Positions 49,768 through 57,928 of a stretch of DNA of 64,000 nt are shown piece by piece (position 1 is the first letter of the stretch; each line of letters opens with the position of its first letter). This DNA comes from SCGC-AG-212-J23 sp035762345 (GTDB lineage Bacteria > Pseudomonadota > Gammaproteobacteria > Burkholderiales > SG8-39), in assembly GCA_035762345.1 (NCBI GenBank), contig DASTPE010000131.1, forward strand, positions 9,934 through 73,933, in the 5' to 3' direction. A model generated the notes under the pieces. It searched no databases. It worked only from the letters and a program-made list of their open reading frames with translations, and had not been told where the DNA came from. The position numbers and the translations under genes are program-made.

Positions 49768-49782
49768 CCACCAAAGTACGAT
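49768..49782. promoter_or_regulatory. CCACCAAAGTACGAT motif, site 2
   Basis: CCACCAAAGTACGAT, 38 bases upstream of the DUF3302-HlyD-efflux operon. Its flanks (GGAATC before, TTTTAGGCG after) resemble those of site 3 (GAATC before, GTCAGCCG after), so the shared element may be longer than 15 bases. Confidence 0.5.
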
Positions 49783-49808
49783 TTTAGGCGAGGTGTTTCC
49801 GCTCCGGC

Positions 49809-50060
49809 CTAAACCATGGGCCTCGCCCGCCGCGATAACCCCTCCTGAAAACCCTCCTGATAACGCGAACGGTCGAAGGCATTGCCGCAGGTGCCCGCAA
49901 TGCGCTCGGCCTCTCCCCGGGCATCGAGGATGCCGTGGTTCTGGCCGAGTTGGTACCAGTCGGTACCTTGACATTCGATCCCAGGGCCTCCGGCACAGCC
50001 CGATACCACGAGCGCGGCGACCATAAACGCGAACATCGGTGGCAAGAACCGCATCCCCAA
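49809..50060 (-). CDS. Small lipoprotein, DUF2799-like
   Basis: 83 residues with signal peptide and lipobox VSGC. The mature part reads CQGTDWYQLGQNHGILDARG and RYQEGFQEGL; the W-x2-G..G pattern fits DUF2799 lipoproteins of Gram-negative bacteria. The start may be ATG 50060 or 50054. It lies between motif sites 2 and 3 on the minus strand, divergent from the symporter gene. Function unknown. Confidence 0.7.
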   Translation of the reverse strand: MGMRFLPPMFAFMVAALVVSGCAGGPGIECQGTDWYQLGQNHGILDARGEAERIAGTCGNAFDRSRYQEGFQEGLSRRARPMV

Positions 50061-50075
50061 AGCTTACCGAGAATC

Positions 50076-50090
50076 CCACCTAAGTAGGAT
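50076..50090. promoter_or_regulatory. CCACCTAAGTAGGAT motif, site 3
   Basis: CCACCTAAGTAGGAT in the 64-base divergent gap between the DUF2799 gene (start 50060) and the symporter gene (start 50125). It contains the near-palindrome CCTAAGTAGG and a TAAGTA core similar to that described for FixJ-type regulators. Confidence 0.5.
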
Positions 50091-50124
50091 GTCAGCCGGG
50101 TTATCCACCGCTTAGCTTGCGTTC

Positions 50125-51018
50125 ATGGGGGCGACGGTCCCGGAGTGGCTGCTGACCGCGGTCATCGCGGTCACCGTCTTCACCGTCATGTTCGGCATCG
50201 GGCTTGGCGTCGCGCCGGGAGAGCTCGGCCGGCTCTGGCGCCAGCCGGCGCCGATGCTGCGAGGACTCTTTTCCGTGCTGGTGGCGGTTCCGGTGCTCGC
50301 GATCGCCATTACCCGGGGGTTCGAGCTTCCGCGGACGACCGAAATCGGCATCGTGCTGATGGCGATCTCGCCCGGCGCGCCGGTGGCGCTGCGGCGCTCA
50401 CTAGGCGCCGGCGCGCATGCGGCGTTCGCCGCCGGGCTGCAGATTTCCGCGGCGCTTCTTGCCGTGGTGTCCATGCCGGTCTCGATCGCCGCGCTGAACG
50501 AGGTCTACGCCGGCCAAGCGCGAATCGATCCCCGTGATGTCATGCGCCAGGTGTTCATCGCACAACTGCTGCCGCTCGCCCTCGGCATTACTCTGCGCCA
50601 CTTTGGAGCGGCATTCACCACAAAGATCGAACCGGCGGTGAGGCGCGCTGGAACGGTGCTGCTCGTCGTCGCCGTGATTCTGGTTCTTGCCGAGCTGTGG
50701 CGCCCGCTCTACGAGGCGGGAGTGCCAACGATTGCGGCAATGGTGCTCACCACGGCGGCAGCGCTCGCCGCGGGCCACCTGCTCGGCGGCCCGGCGCCGA
50801 CTACGCGAACTGCGGTCGCCATCACGAGCGCGGCGCGCAACCCGAGCCTCGCGCTTCTCGTGGCGACGATCAACCAGGCGTCGCCGGCGATCATCGCAAC
50901 CGTTCTCGCCTACGTGCTGGTATCGCTGCTCGCGATCACGCCGTACGCTGCATGGCGTCATCGTGCAGCCAGGCGCGCAGCAGCGTATGCGTCACCGCCA
51001 GGACCAGCGGCCCGATGA
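50125..51018 (+). CDS. Bile acid:sodium symporter family transporter
   Basis: 297 residues, nine to ten membrane helices. The BASS-fold elements are in place: MFGIGLGVAPGELGRLWRQP, EIGIVLMAISPGAPVALRRS (discontinuous helix near the substrate site), and AVAITSAARNPSLALLVATI. Members carry organic anions with sodium; the substrate is unknown. Its 3' end overlaps the convergent AI-2E-type gene by 83 bases, and a CCACC motif lies 35 bases upstream. Confidence 0.87.
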   Translation: MGATVPEWLLTAVIAVTVFTVMFGIGLGVAPGELGRLWRQPAPMLRGLFSVLVAVPVLAIAITRGFELPRTTEIGIVLMAISPGAPVALRRSLGAGAHAAFAAGLQISAALLAVVSMPVSIAALNEVYAGQARIDPRDVMRQVFIAQLLPLALGITLRHFGAAFTTKIEPAVRRAGTVLLVVAVILVLAELWRPLYEAGVPTIAAMVLTTAAALAAGHLLGGPAPTTRTAVAITSAARNPSLALLVATINQASPAIIATVLAYVLVSLLAITPYAAWRHRAARRAAAYASPPGPAAR

Positions 51019-52012
51019 AGATGCCGATCAGTCCGAAGGTGATCAGGCCGCCGATCACACCGACGAAGATGAGCAGCAGCGGCAGATCCGCTGCGCCCTG
51101 CTTGATGAGGATCGGGCGCAGCACGTTGTCCAGCGTGGCAGCGATGATGGTGACCACCAGCAGGAACGTGCCCCAGCCGGCGGACCCGGTCCAGTAGAGC
51201 CACATCGTCGCGCCGGCGAGCACCAGCGCCGCGCCGACCTGCGCCACCGCGAGCAAGAACATGAGCGCGGTGAGCAACGTAGCGAAAGGCACGCCGGCAA
51301 GCCATAAACCGATTCCGCCCACGGCGGCCTGGACGATCGCAGTCACCACCACGCCGCGCGCCACGCTGCGAATGGCCTGCCCCGACAGCCGCACCGCCGC
51401 CTCGCCGCGATTACCGCCCGTGCGCGCGCCGAAGCGCAGCGCCCAGTCGGCGGCCTCTTCTCCGTTCGCGTAAAGCACCGCAGCGGCGATCACGGTGAGC
51501 AGGAACTGCAAGAACAGGGCGCCGAGGCTGCCGACCTGGGCGACGAACCAGCTCGTAATGACGCCGGCGTACGGCGTGATCCTTGCGGCCAGGATTTGCA
51601 TTCCCTCCACCGCGACCTCGTCCCAGAACTTGACGAGACGTTCTCCGGCGAGCGGAACGCTCGCCAACCACGAGGGCGGCGGCGGCACCTGAAAGTCGCG
51701 CAGGCCTTTCGCCCAGGCGACGATGTCGTCGACGTGGGAAATGATGGTTCCCACCGCGGCCGCGAGTGGCACGATGAGCACCAGCAGCAGGAGGAACGAC
51801 ATGATCGTGACGGCGACCCAGCGCCGGTTGCCCGCCCACCTCTGCATCCGGAGCATCGGCGACCAGGTCGCGACCACGATCATGATCGCCCAGATGATCG
51901 CCCCAAGGAACGGACTGAGTATCCAGAACGTCGCCGCCATCAGGCCACCGATCGTCAGCACGCCGAGCACTATGCGCGCTAGATCTCCGTCGCCGCGGTC
52001 GGGCTTATTCAT
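50936..52012 (-). CDS. AI-2E family transporter (YdiK/TqsA-like)
   Basis: 358 residues. N-terminal helices (VLGVLTIGGLMAATFWIL and FLGAIIWAIMIVVATW), a large loop region, and a C-terminal membrane block with AVQAAVGGIGLWLAGVPFA-like and LITFGLIGIFIGPLVLAVTH sequences match the AI-2E transporter (PF01594) family. Members export or exchange small molecules, sometimes autoinducer-2 or sodium; specificity is unknown. The ATG overlaps the stop of the upstream lipoprotein gene (ATGA). It is the last gene of the envelope operon. Confidence 0.87.
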   Translation of the reverse strand: MNKPDRGDGDLARIVLGVLTIGGLMAATFWILSPFLGAIIWAIMIVVATWSPMLRMQRWAGNRRWVAVTIMSFLLLLVLIVPLAAAVGTIISHVDDIVAWAKGLRDFQVPPPPSWLASVPLAGERLVKFWDEVAVEGMQILAARITPYAGVITSWFVAQVGSLGALFLQFLLTVIAAAVLYANGEEAADWALRFGARTGGNRGEAAVRLSGQAIRSVARGVVVTAIVQAAVGGIGLWLAGVPFATLLTALMFLLAVAQVGAALVLAGATMWLYWTGSAGWGTFLLVVTIIAATLDNVLRPILIKQGAADLPLLLIFVGVIGGLITFGLIGIFIGPLVLAVTHTLLRAWLHDDAMQRTA

Positions 52013-52365
52013 GGCTGTTTTCGTTTCAGCGTGCCGGGGCCGGCTTGTCCCCACGTTGTGCGGTCCCAATCTCTCGCGATCAGCTCGTCGCCGGCGTGCT
52101 GGAAGATCATTTGCTCGGGCCGTGGCCCGCTCAGCGTGAGGATCACGATGCCGCCCTCGCCTAGCGTCCACGTTCCCTGCGCGAAGGTCCGGCTCGGCCG
52201 CCCGGGAGACGCCGTACTTACCCCCGCGCTGCCGCTCGGATTGAGCGTCACGCTGACGTAGCGCTCGCCAGTCGTCTCATACGTTCCGGGGACCTCGGGC
52301 GTCGCGCACGCTGCCGCGAATACGGCCGCAGTGAAGGCAAGAACTCCCGTATTCCTCAGCGCCAC
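52009..52365 (-). CDS. Small lipoprotein of unknown function
   Basis: About 118 residues from a GTG at 52365. The N-terminus VLAFTAAVFAAACATPEVPG has a lipobox AAAC. The mature part (GTYETTGERYVSVTLNPSG, TFAQGTWTLGEGGIVILTLS) resembles small beta-sandwich lipoproteins, with no recognised family. It overlaps the barrel gene upstream by 10 bases and the AI-2E gene by four, so it is translated within the operon. Confidence 0.68.
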   Translation of the reverse strand: MALRNTGVLAFTAAVFAAACATPEVPGTYETTGERYVSVTLNPSGSAGVSTASPGRPSRTFAQGTWTLGEGGIVILTLSGPRPEQMIFQHAGDELIARDWDRTTWGQAGPGTLKRKQP

Positions 52366-53426
52366 GCGCTCCCCGCCTGGATATAGAACGCAGTTTCCTC
52401 CGGCCCGCGGGCGATGTCGACGCCCATGTAAATCCCCAGCCGCCGCGCGATGAGATAGCGGAATCCGGCACCCCACGCGCTCGCCGATTCCTCTGCATGG
52501 CCCGTGCCGGCGAAAGCGACCAACGCCCAGCGCGGCGTCATGTTCCAGCGCAACTCCGCCTCGACGACGGCCGTTTCATCGCCTTGGTAGCGCAGCGCCG
52601 GGATGCCGCGCAATTCGATGTAGGGCAGCTGGTAGAACGGCACGTCGCCGCGGGCGGCACGGATATCCAGGCGGGTACCCAGAATGAATTTTTCTGATAA
52701 AGGCAGGTAACCAAAGAAGTGGGCACGGTAGGTCTCGTATTCCTCGTCGCTGCCGAAGTCGGGCGAATAGAACATCGCCTCCAGAAATCCCTTCCAGCCG
52801 CGCGATGGAGTGAAGAAGTTGTCGCGCGAGTCGTGCTCTAGATTGACACCGAGCCCCGAGCTACGGACCGCACGTCCACCGGGAGGCAGCACAGGCTCAG
52901 GCAGCGCGGGATCGAAGCGCGCCTCGAGATCGAGCCAGATCCAGCGAGCGCCGATGAAGTTCTCGCTCTCGCCCAGGCGCCGCTGAAGCTGCTGCGTGGA
53001 GCCCCAGCCCTCGAGGTTGTAGCCGATCTTCACGTCGGCAGTTCCAGCGCCGTAGAAGTCGAGGTTGACGTCCGGCCGGCCGACGCCACCGCGGTAGCGC
53101 CAGCGCTCCTCGGCGAACGTCACCATGCCGAACACCGCGGCGACGGTGGTGCCGTTCTCGGTTGCGACCAGCGCCGCGCCGTAAATATCCGGCGGCGTGA
53201 GCCGCCCGCGCTCGCTCCTTTCACGGATCGATTCCCGAAACCAGAGCAGTGCCGCGCCACCGCCGTATCCCACCGCCGGCTCAGTGATGATGATCGGCAC
53301 CGGCAGGAAGCCCTTGCGATCGATCAGCCACTCGGACGCATCGAAAGCACCGTCCTGCGGGTCTTTGAACTGCGCAAGAGCTTTGCCTGAAAGAAAGACG
53401 AAAAGGAGGAGAACCCGCGCTACCAC
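52356..53426 (-). CDS. BamA/TamA-type barrel without POTRA domains
   Basis: About 356 residues from a GTG at 53426, which overlaps the mipA stop. A signal peptide (RVLLLFVFLSGKALAQ) is followed by FLPVPIIITEPAVGYGGGAA, then a barrel with GLGVNLEHDSRDNFFTPSRG (the strand motif of Omp85 family members), LPYIELRGIPALRYQGDETA and the ending FYIQAGSAW. POTRA repeats are absent, so it is not an insertase of the classical kind. Known proteins of this type are annotated only as surface antigen; function unknown. Confidence 0.82.
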   Translation of the reverse strand: MVARVLLLFVFLSGKALAQFKDPQDGAFDASEWLIDRKGFLPVPIIITEPAVGYGGGAALLWFRESIRERSERGRLTPPDIYGAALVATENGTTVAAVFGMVTFAEERWRYRGGVGRPDVNLDFYGAGTADVKIGYNLEGWGSTQQLQRRLGESENFIGARWIWLDLEARFDPALPEPVLPPGGRAVRSSGLGVNLEHDSRDNFFTPSRGWKGFLEAMFYSPDFGSDEEYETYRAHFFGYLPLSEKFILGTRLDIRAARGDVPFYQLPYIELRGIPALRYQGDETAVVEAELRWNMTPRWALVAFAGTGHAEESASAWGAGFRYLIARRLGIYMGVDIARGPEETAFYIQAGSAWR

Positions 53427-54211
53427 GCGTAGCCGACTCCGATGCCGGCAGAGAGCTGGTTCGCGTCGCCGCGCTGCGTGATGATCGGACTGTCCGCGCC
53501 GTCGCCGGTGATCCGCTGGTAGAAGGCGCCCGCGCCTGCGTACCATTCTTTCGATACGCGGTAGATCACCGCGGGCCACAGGTAGTACTGCCGCACGCCG
53601 GCGCTTGCCGAATACGTCGGAAGACCGCTGGCCGCCGATGCCTCGGGGGAGACGCCGAAGCGCTGCTGCATGAAGCTCTCGCTCGACTAGGTGAGCCCAC
53701 CGCCGAGACCTATGAATAGCTGAGGGCTTAAAGGCACCCAGATACTCGCGTAAGGAGTGACATGCCCGCCGGTCGCGCCACCGCTGATTGCGGTAGTCAC
53801 AGAAACACCCAAGCGGATTCGGTACGCAATGCCCTCGGTGCGGACGAAGTTCCAGCCGGCGAAAACTCCCGCCTCGAGGCCGCCATCGATCGGCGGCAGC
53901 AGGTCGACGACAGGGTCTTCGACATCCGAGCGGCCGAAGCGGTACGACGCGATCGGCCCGAATTCCCAGTTGGGAGAATCGAGCAGGTTCATGTCGACGA
54001 TCGGCCCATAGACTTCGACGAAGCGATTTTTTTCGAGCTGCACGCGGCCGCCAGGCACCACAGCCCAGATGCGATCCTTCGACCCCATCCACTCGGTCGT
54101 GGAGCCGAGTCCCGCGCCGACGAAGTTCGGGATTACGTCGACCTGGATGCCGCTAGCCGATGTGCTGCTCGAAAGAAAAAAGAAAACGAGCACCCAGCGC
54201 CGCAAAGCCAC
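53420..54211 (-). pseudogene. mipA: MipA/OmpV-family outer-membrane protein gene interrupted by in-frame amber
   Basis: From GTG 54211 the frame encodes a signal peptide and barrel (PNFVGAGLGSTTEWMGSKDR, GVSVTTAISGGATGGHVTPY, LFIGLGGGLT), then a TAG at 53687-53689, and continues in the same frame with SSESFMQQRFGVSPEASAAS, the standard MipA/OmpV C-terminal block, to the final TAG at 53420. In relatives the interrupted position is an aromatic residue (YAS-like), so a single base change of a Tyr codon (TAC or TAT) to TAG explains it. It is either a real nonsense mutation, a suppressed stop, or a sequencing error. Without read-through the protein loses its last ~90 residues. Confidence 0.8.
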
Positions 54212-54214
54212 GTC

Positions 54215-56362
54215 CTAGCGGCGCCCGCCGCCGCCACGCCCGCCACCGCCGCCGCGAAAACCGCCGCCGCCCTGGAAGCCGGAAGGCCCGGCCGAGCGGA
54301 AGTCCTGCGCGCGCTGGGCGCCGGCCTCGCGCGACTGGTATTGCCGGTCGAGCGAGCTCGTCGTCTCCGCGGGCCGCTGTTGCGGCCGATCGCGCGTGCC
54401 GGCGGCAGGCTGATCGAGCGTGCCGGCAGTCGGCTGCGTCGGCCGCTGGCCGCCCTGCGGCTTGTCCATATCCGACCACCCCTGGCCCTTGCCGCCGTAC
54501 TGCTGCCACTGCCCCGAGTCGTCGCGGCGATACACCTGGCCGTCGCGTCCGGCATAGACGTCGCCGCCCGAGCCCTTGGCGACCGTGGTGTTTCCGATCT
54601 GCGTCGTCTTGGCCGTCTTCCCTCCAGGACCGGTGATGGTCGAGCTCTTGCCGCCCCAGCGGTTGTAGCTGTTGTCGACGTTGATGTGAGTATGGTGGTG
54701 GCTGACGTACACGCCGCCGCCGTGCCAGCAACACGGGTAGTGATACGGCGGGCTCATGGCGAAGCCCCAGAACATGCCGACGGTGAAGCCGAAGGCGAAA
54801 CCGTAGGTTGGCGGCGGCGGGTACCACACCGTGCCGACGTAGACCGGATAAGCGTAGCCGGTGCCGTACACCACGACGCCGTCGGTCGTGGTCACGGTGC
54901 CGTAGTAGCCGGGCGTGTAGCCGACGACGACCGTCGTCGGCGTGCTGCTGTACACGCGCACGTAGGTGACGTAGTGGATCGGCGAGCTGGGTGGAATCGT
55001 GTAGATCACGGACGGCACGGTGGTGGCGACGACATACGGGCCCTCCGGCTTGCTGGCGCTGAACCAGACGCCGTTCTGGACCATGTAGTACGTCTTGGGG
55101 TCCACCCGGATCACCGGCGCAGCGGTGTTGGGCGCGTAGTCGAGCGGCGTCTTGTCGACCGCTTTCCATTCGGGCTTGCCGCCGTCGAACACCGGCTGCG
55201 TCGGCTGCACGTCGCGCTGCACGCTTGCGGTCTGCGGGACCTCGTTCGCGATCGCGGCCTCGCGCGCCTGCGGCGTGCCCGGCACTGAGACGAGCACGTC
55301 GGCCATCTGGTGATTCGGCGGAATGCGGGCGAAGTCCGCCGACAGCGACTTGCCCGGAACGTACGCCCACGGACCGGTGAGCGCTTTCGCGCTGAACCAG
55401 CGGCCCGAGATCAACACGTAGTAGGTCTGCGGGCCGAGCTCGAGGAATATGTCGTTCGGCGAGTTCGCCATGTAGAGAAGCTGTGTGCCCGGGATCGGCA
55501 GGAGCTGCGGCTCGCCCTTCGATTGCAGGAGCTCGGTCGGCTTGGTCGCGACGATGATCTGCGGCACGGTGCCCGGCTCGAACACGCTCTTGCCGTCGGC
55601 GGTCTTCCCCTCCAGCGGATCGAACTGCTTGTCGAGCGCTGCGCGCGCCTTCTCGGCCGAGGCAGGCGGCGAAGCGGCAGGCTTCCACTCGCCGGTGAGC
55701 TCCTTCGCCTCGAACCAGCGTCCGACCGCCCAGAGGTAGTTCGTTTTCGTCGCTCCGTCCTGCAGGATGAGCGCGCTGGTGTTGATCACTCGCCAGAGCG
55801 ACGGAACGTCCTTCGCCGGCCGCAGCGCGGGCTCGCCGTCCACCATCACGAGCATCGACGGGACGTTGCGGAAAATGATCTGTGGCGGGTCGTTCTTCAC
55901 CTCGACCGTCTTCTGCTTCGAGCGCGCCTGCGTCACCGCAAGGTTTGCCTGCAGCGCCCGCGCGGACACCGGCCAGGATTGCTTCGTCACCGAGGAACGC
56001 AGCGCAGCGAGATAGTTTTTCGCTTCCTCGGGGCTTGCGCCCGGAAAGCTTGACTTGGTGATGCGCAAAGAGGTCAAGGTCACCAGGTCGGCCGACTTGT
56101 CTACCTGGGTGCGGGCGGCGAGCTCGATCACGCCGTAGTGGGGCTCGGTCTCATTCGGGCGCTTCACCGCCACCGCCGCCCGTCCGGTCAGGTTGTTATC
56201 CGCCCAGCTCTCGACCTGCGGCTGGTAGACGGTGATGACGCTGCCGTCAGGAGCCTTTACCTCGCGCGGCCAGGCAACCTCCGGCGCCTGCGCCCAGGCC
56301 GTGCAGCACGCGAGCAGGCAGGCGAATACGAGCGACAGCCGAAAGCTCATCCCCTGAAACAT
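54215..56362 (-). CDS. Large exported protein with repeated WF..L.G.W modules
   Basis: 715 residues from the ATG at 56362 (GAAGAGG upstream). Signal peptide ends CCTAWA. Mature N-terminus: VAWPREVKAPDGSVITVYQP, as in proteins annotated as carbohydrate-binding family V/XII. The motif W-F-x-A-K-x-L-x-G-x-W appears in WFEAKELTGEWKPA, WFSAKALTGPWAYV and WFSASKPEGPYVV, three tandem modules. A Tyr/Pro/Val-rich section (SSPIHYVTYVRVYSSTPTTV, TVWYPPPPTYGFAFGFTVG) and a Gly-rich tail (GGGGFRGGGGGRGGGGRR) follow. Probably cell-surface; function unknown. It lies 3 bases upstream of mipA. Confidence 0.78.
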   Translation of the reverse strand: MFQGMSFRLSLVFACLLACCTAWAQAPEVAWPREVKAPDGSVITVYQPQVESWADNNLTGRAAVAVKRPNETEPHYGVIELAARTQVDKSADLVTLTSLRITKSSFPGASPEEAKNYLAALRSSVTKQSWPVSARALQANLAVTQARSKQKTVEVKNDPPQIIFRNVPSMLVMVDGEPALRPAKDVPSLWRVINTSALILQDGATKTNYLWAVGRWFEAKELTGEWKPAASPPASAEKARAALDKQFDPLEGKTADGKSVFEPGTVPQIIVATKPTELLQSKGEPQLLPIPGTQLLYMANSPNDIFLELGPQTYYVLISGRWFSAKALTGPWAYVPGKSLSADFARIPPNHQMADVLVSVPGTPQAREAAIANEVPQTASVQRDVQPTQPVFDGGKPEWKAVDKTPLDYAPNTAAPVIRVDPKTYYMVQNGVWFSASKPEGPYVVATTVPSVIYTIPPSSPIHYVTYVRVYSSTPTTVVVGYTPGYYGTVTTTDGVVVYGTGYAYPVYVGTVWYPPPPTYGFAFGFTVGMFWGFAMSPPYHYPCCWHGGGVYVSHHHTHINVDNSYNRWGGKSSTITGPGGKTAKTTQIGNTTVAKGSGGDVYAGRDGQVYRRDDSGQWQQYGGKGQGWSDMDKPQGGQRPTQPTAGTLDQPAAGTRDRPQQRPAETTSSLDRQYQSREAGAQRAQDFRSAGPSGFQGGGGFRGGGGGRGGGGRR

Positions 56363-56399
56363 AGTGAAGCCTCTTCCCGCGCGATATCCGACGTTGGTA

Positions 56400-56765
56400 T
56401 TACTTCTTAAGCTGCGAGGCACCCAGGAGACGCCACTTGCCCTCGACCTGGCACAGGCTCAACGTGCTCGTGTTCTTGCGGCCCTGTGCCTCGTTGTGCA
56501 CGCGAACCTCCTTGCACGGCATGCCCTTGGATTCGAAAGTGCGCAGCAGCGTGACGTCACCGCGCGCTCGCGTTTTCGGATTTTCCCAACTCGAGGTCTC
56601 GTTCACTTTGCCCTCGGCGAGCACCTTGCGCGCGTTGTCCATGAACAGGCGCAGGTCCTCCTCGTCGAAGCGCTCGGCGGGCGTGTTCTTGAGCAGCCCG
56701 ATCCAGTTCTGCGCCGCCGCCGGGGCGGCAGACGCGGCGATGAGAATGGCGAAAAGGACTTTCAT
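56400..56765 (-). CDS. Surface-antigen-like small exported protein
   Basis: 121 residues: signal peptide (VLFAILIAASAAPAAAQ), helical section with RFDEEDLRLFMDNARKVL, and the C-terminal block ETSSWENPKTRARGDVTLLR, then CKEVRVHNE and LSLCQVEGKWRLLG. The W-NP-x2-G and C-x-E pattern resembles the RT0821/Lpp0805 surface protein family. Two conserved cysteines could form a disulfide. Second gene of the envelope operon. Confidence 0.7.
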   Translation of the reverse strand: MKVLFAILIAASAAPAAAQNWIGLLKNTPAERFDEEDLRLFMDNARKVLAEGKVNETSSWENPKTRARGDVTLLRTFESKGMPCKEVRVHNEAQGRKNTSTLSLCQVEGKWRLLGASQLKK

Positions 56766-56776
56766 GTCACCGCTCC

Positions 56777-57874
56777 TTAGAAGGATTCCTTAACGTAAAC
56801 ATAAAGGCTCGTGCTGTCACGCCCGCGTGCGACATCGATGCTGAGGTTCACGCGCGCCTTCTCGGCCGCGAGCCAGCGCATCCCGAAGCCCACGCTCGGC
56901 AGGTCCGGCTGCTCGCCCATGTCTCCGAACGAAGGCGCGACTTTGCCCCAGCCGCCAAAGACCACGCCCCCAAAGCGCCCCATGAGCGGAAAGCGGTACT
57001 CGGCTTGCAGCGCCACCATGCTGCGGTCGCGGTAGCGGCCGACTTCGTAGCCGCGCAGGTCGGCTCCGGCGCCGAAGAGGCATAGATCGAAGAGCGGCGT
57101 TTGGTCGGACGCCTGGCAAAGATATCCGCGCAGCGCAAGCACGCCCGGACCGGCACGACGGTAGTAATTCGCGCCCAAGTCGTAGGTCTCGTAATCGACG
57201 TCGCTGCCGAGGGAGTCGTCGGCGAAGTTCGCACGCAAGTCGATCAGCACGCCCGAGGATGGGTTCATGTCGTTGTCGCGCGTGTCGAACGTCACCCGTG
57301 GCCCGATTCCGGAGCTTACGATGGTGATCGAACTAGGAAGGACCGCTGCAACCGCGGGCGGCAACACCGGATCGCCTTCGACAGCCGTCTCGACTCTCAA
57401 GCCCCGGTAGCGCAGGCCGAAGAACACCCCGCGTGCGGTCTTGAATAGCAGTTCGGGCGCAAAGGCGAACCCTTTTTGCAGGATAGGCACGGATTGGCCG
57501 CTTAGGCCGGCGTTCGAGCCGGCGCCATAGAACTTGTAGCGCAGGTCCACGTAGCCGAGGAAGCCGTCGATTCTCACGTCGTCACCGCGCACGCGCGTCG
57601 ATTGCGCCGCGCCCACGCCCCAGCTTCCGCTCGAGGTGACGCCCGCCGCGACGGCAGTGTTCGAAAGAGGCGTGCCCGGCGCAAGGTGGTAGAACGGCAT
57701 CACCACGACCGCCAGGCCGGTACCGACGGTCGGATTCGAGATCGGAATCGGCGCCACCACCACGTCCTCGAGCAAGCGCGCCTCGGCGAGCTCCTTCGAC
57801 GGATCGACGCCCATTTCCTTGTTGAGGATCGCGGGATCGGCGGCAAGCGCTTCGGCCGCGGCCAGGGCAAGCAC
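56777..57874 (-). CDS. Omp85-type outer-membrane barrel, first gene of the envelope operon
   Basis: About 365 residues, starting at GTG 57874 with a weak signal (MLALAAAEALAADP). Strands such as ILEDVVVAPIPISNPTVGTG-like, YRGLRVETAVEGDP, PRVTFDTRDNDMNPSSGVLI and the ending LYVYVKESF (terminal Phe) match the surface antigen/BamA-type barrel. No POTRA domain. The start is uncertain because no ATG is in frame; ATA/TTA codons precede. Same overall type as the 52356 barrel in the same operon. Confidence 0.8.
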   Translation of the reverse strand: MLALAAAEALAADPAILNKEMGVDPSKELAEARLLEDVVVAPIPISNPTVGTGLAVVVMPFYHLAPGTPLSNTAVAAGVTSSGSWGVGAAQSTRVRGDDVRIDGFLGYVDLRYKFYGAGSNAGLSGQSVPILQKGFAFAPELLFKTARGVFFGLRYRGLRVETAVEGDPVLPPAVAAVLPSSITIVSSGIGPRVTFDTRDNDMNPSSGVLIDLRANFADDSLGSDVDYETYDLGANYYRRAGPGVLALRGYLCQASDQTPLFDLCLFGAGADLRGYEVGRYRDRSMVALQAEYRFPLMGRFGGVVFGGWGKVAPSFGDMGEQPDLPSVGFGMRWLAAEKARVNLSIDVARGRDSTSLYVYVKESF

Positions 57875-57928
57875 CGCAGCGCGCCACCAACATTGTTTGC
57901 CGGGCCGTAATGGTTCTATGCTGCGGGC

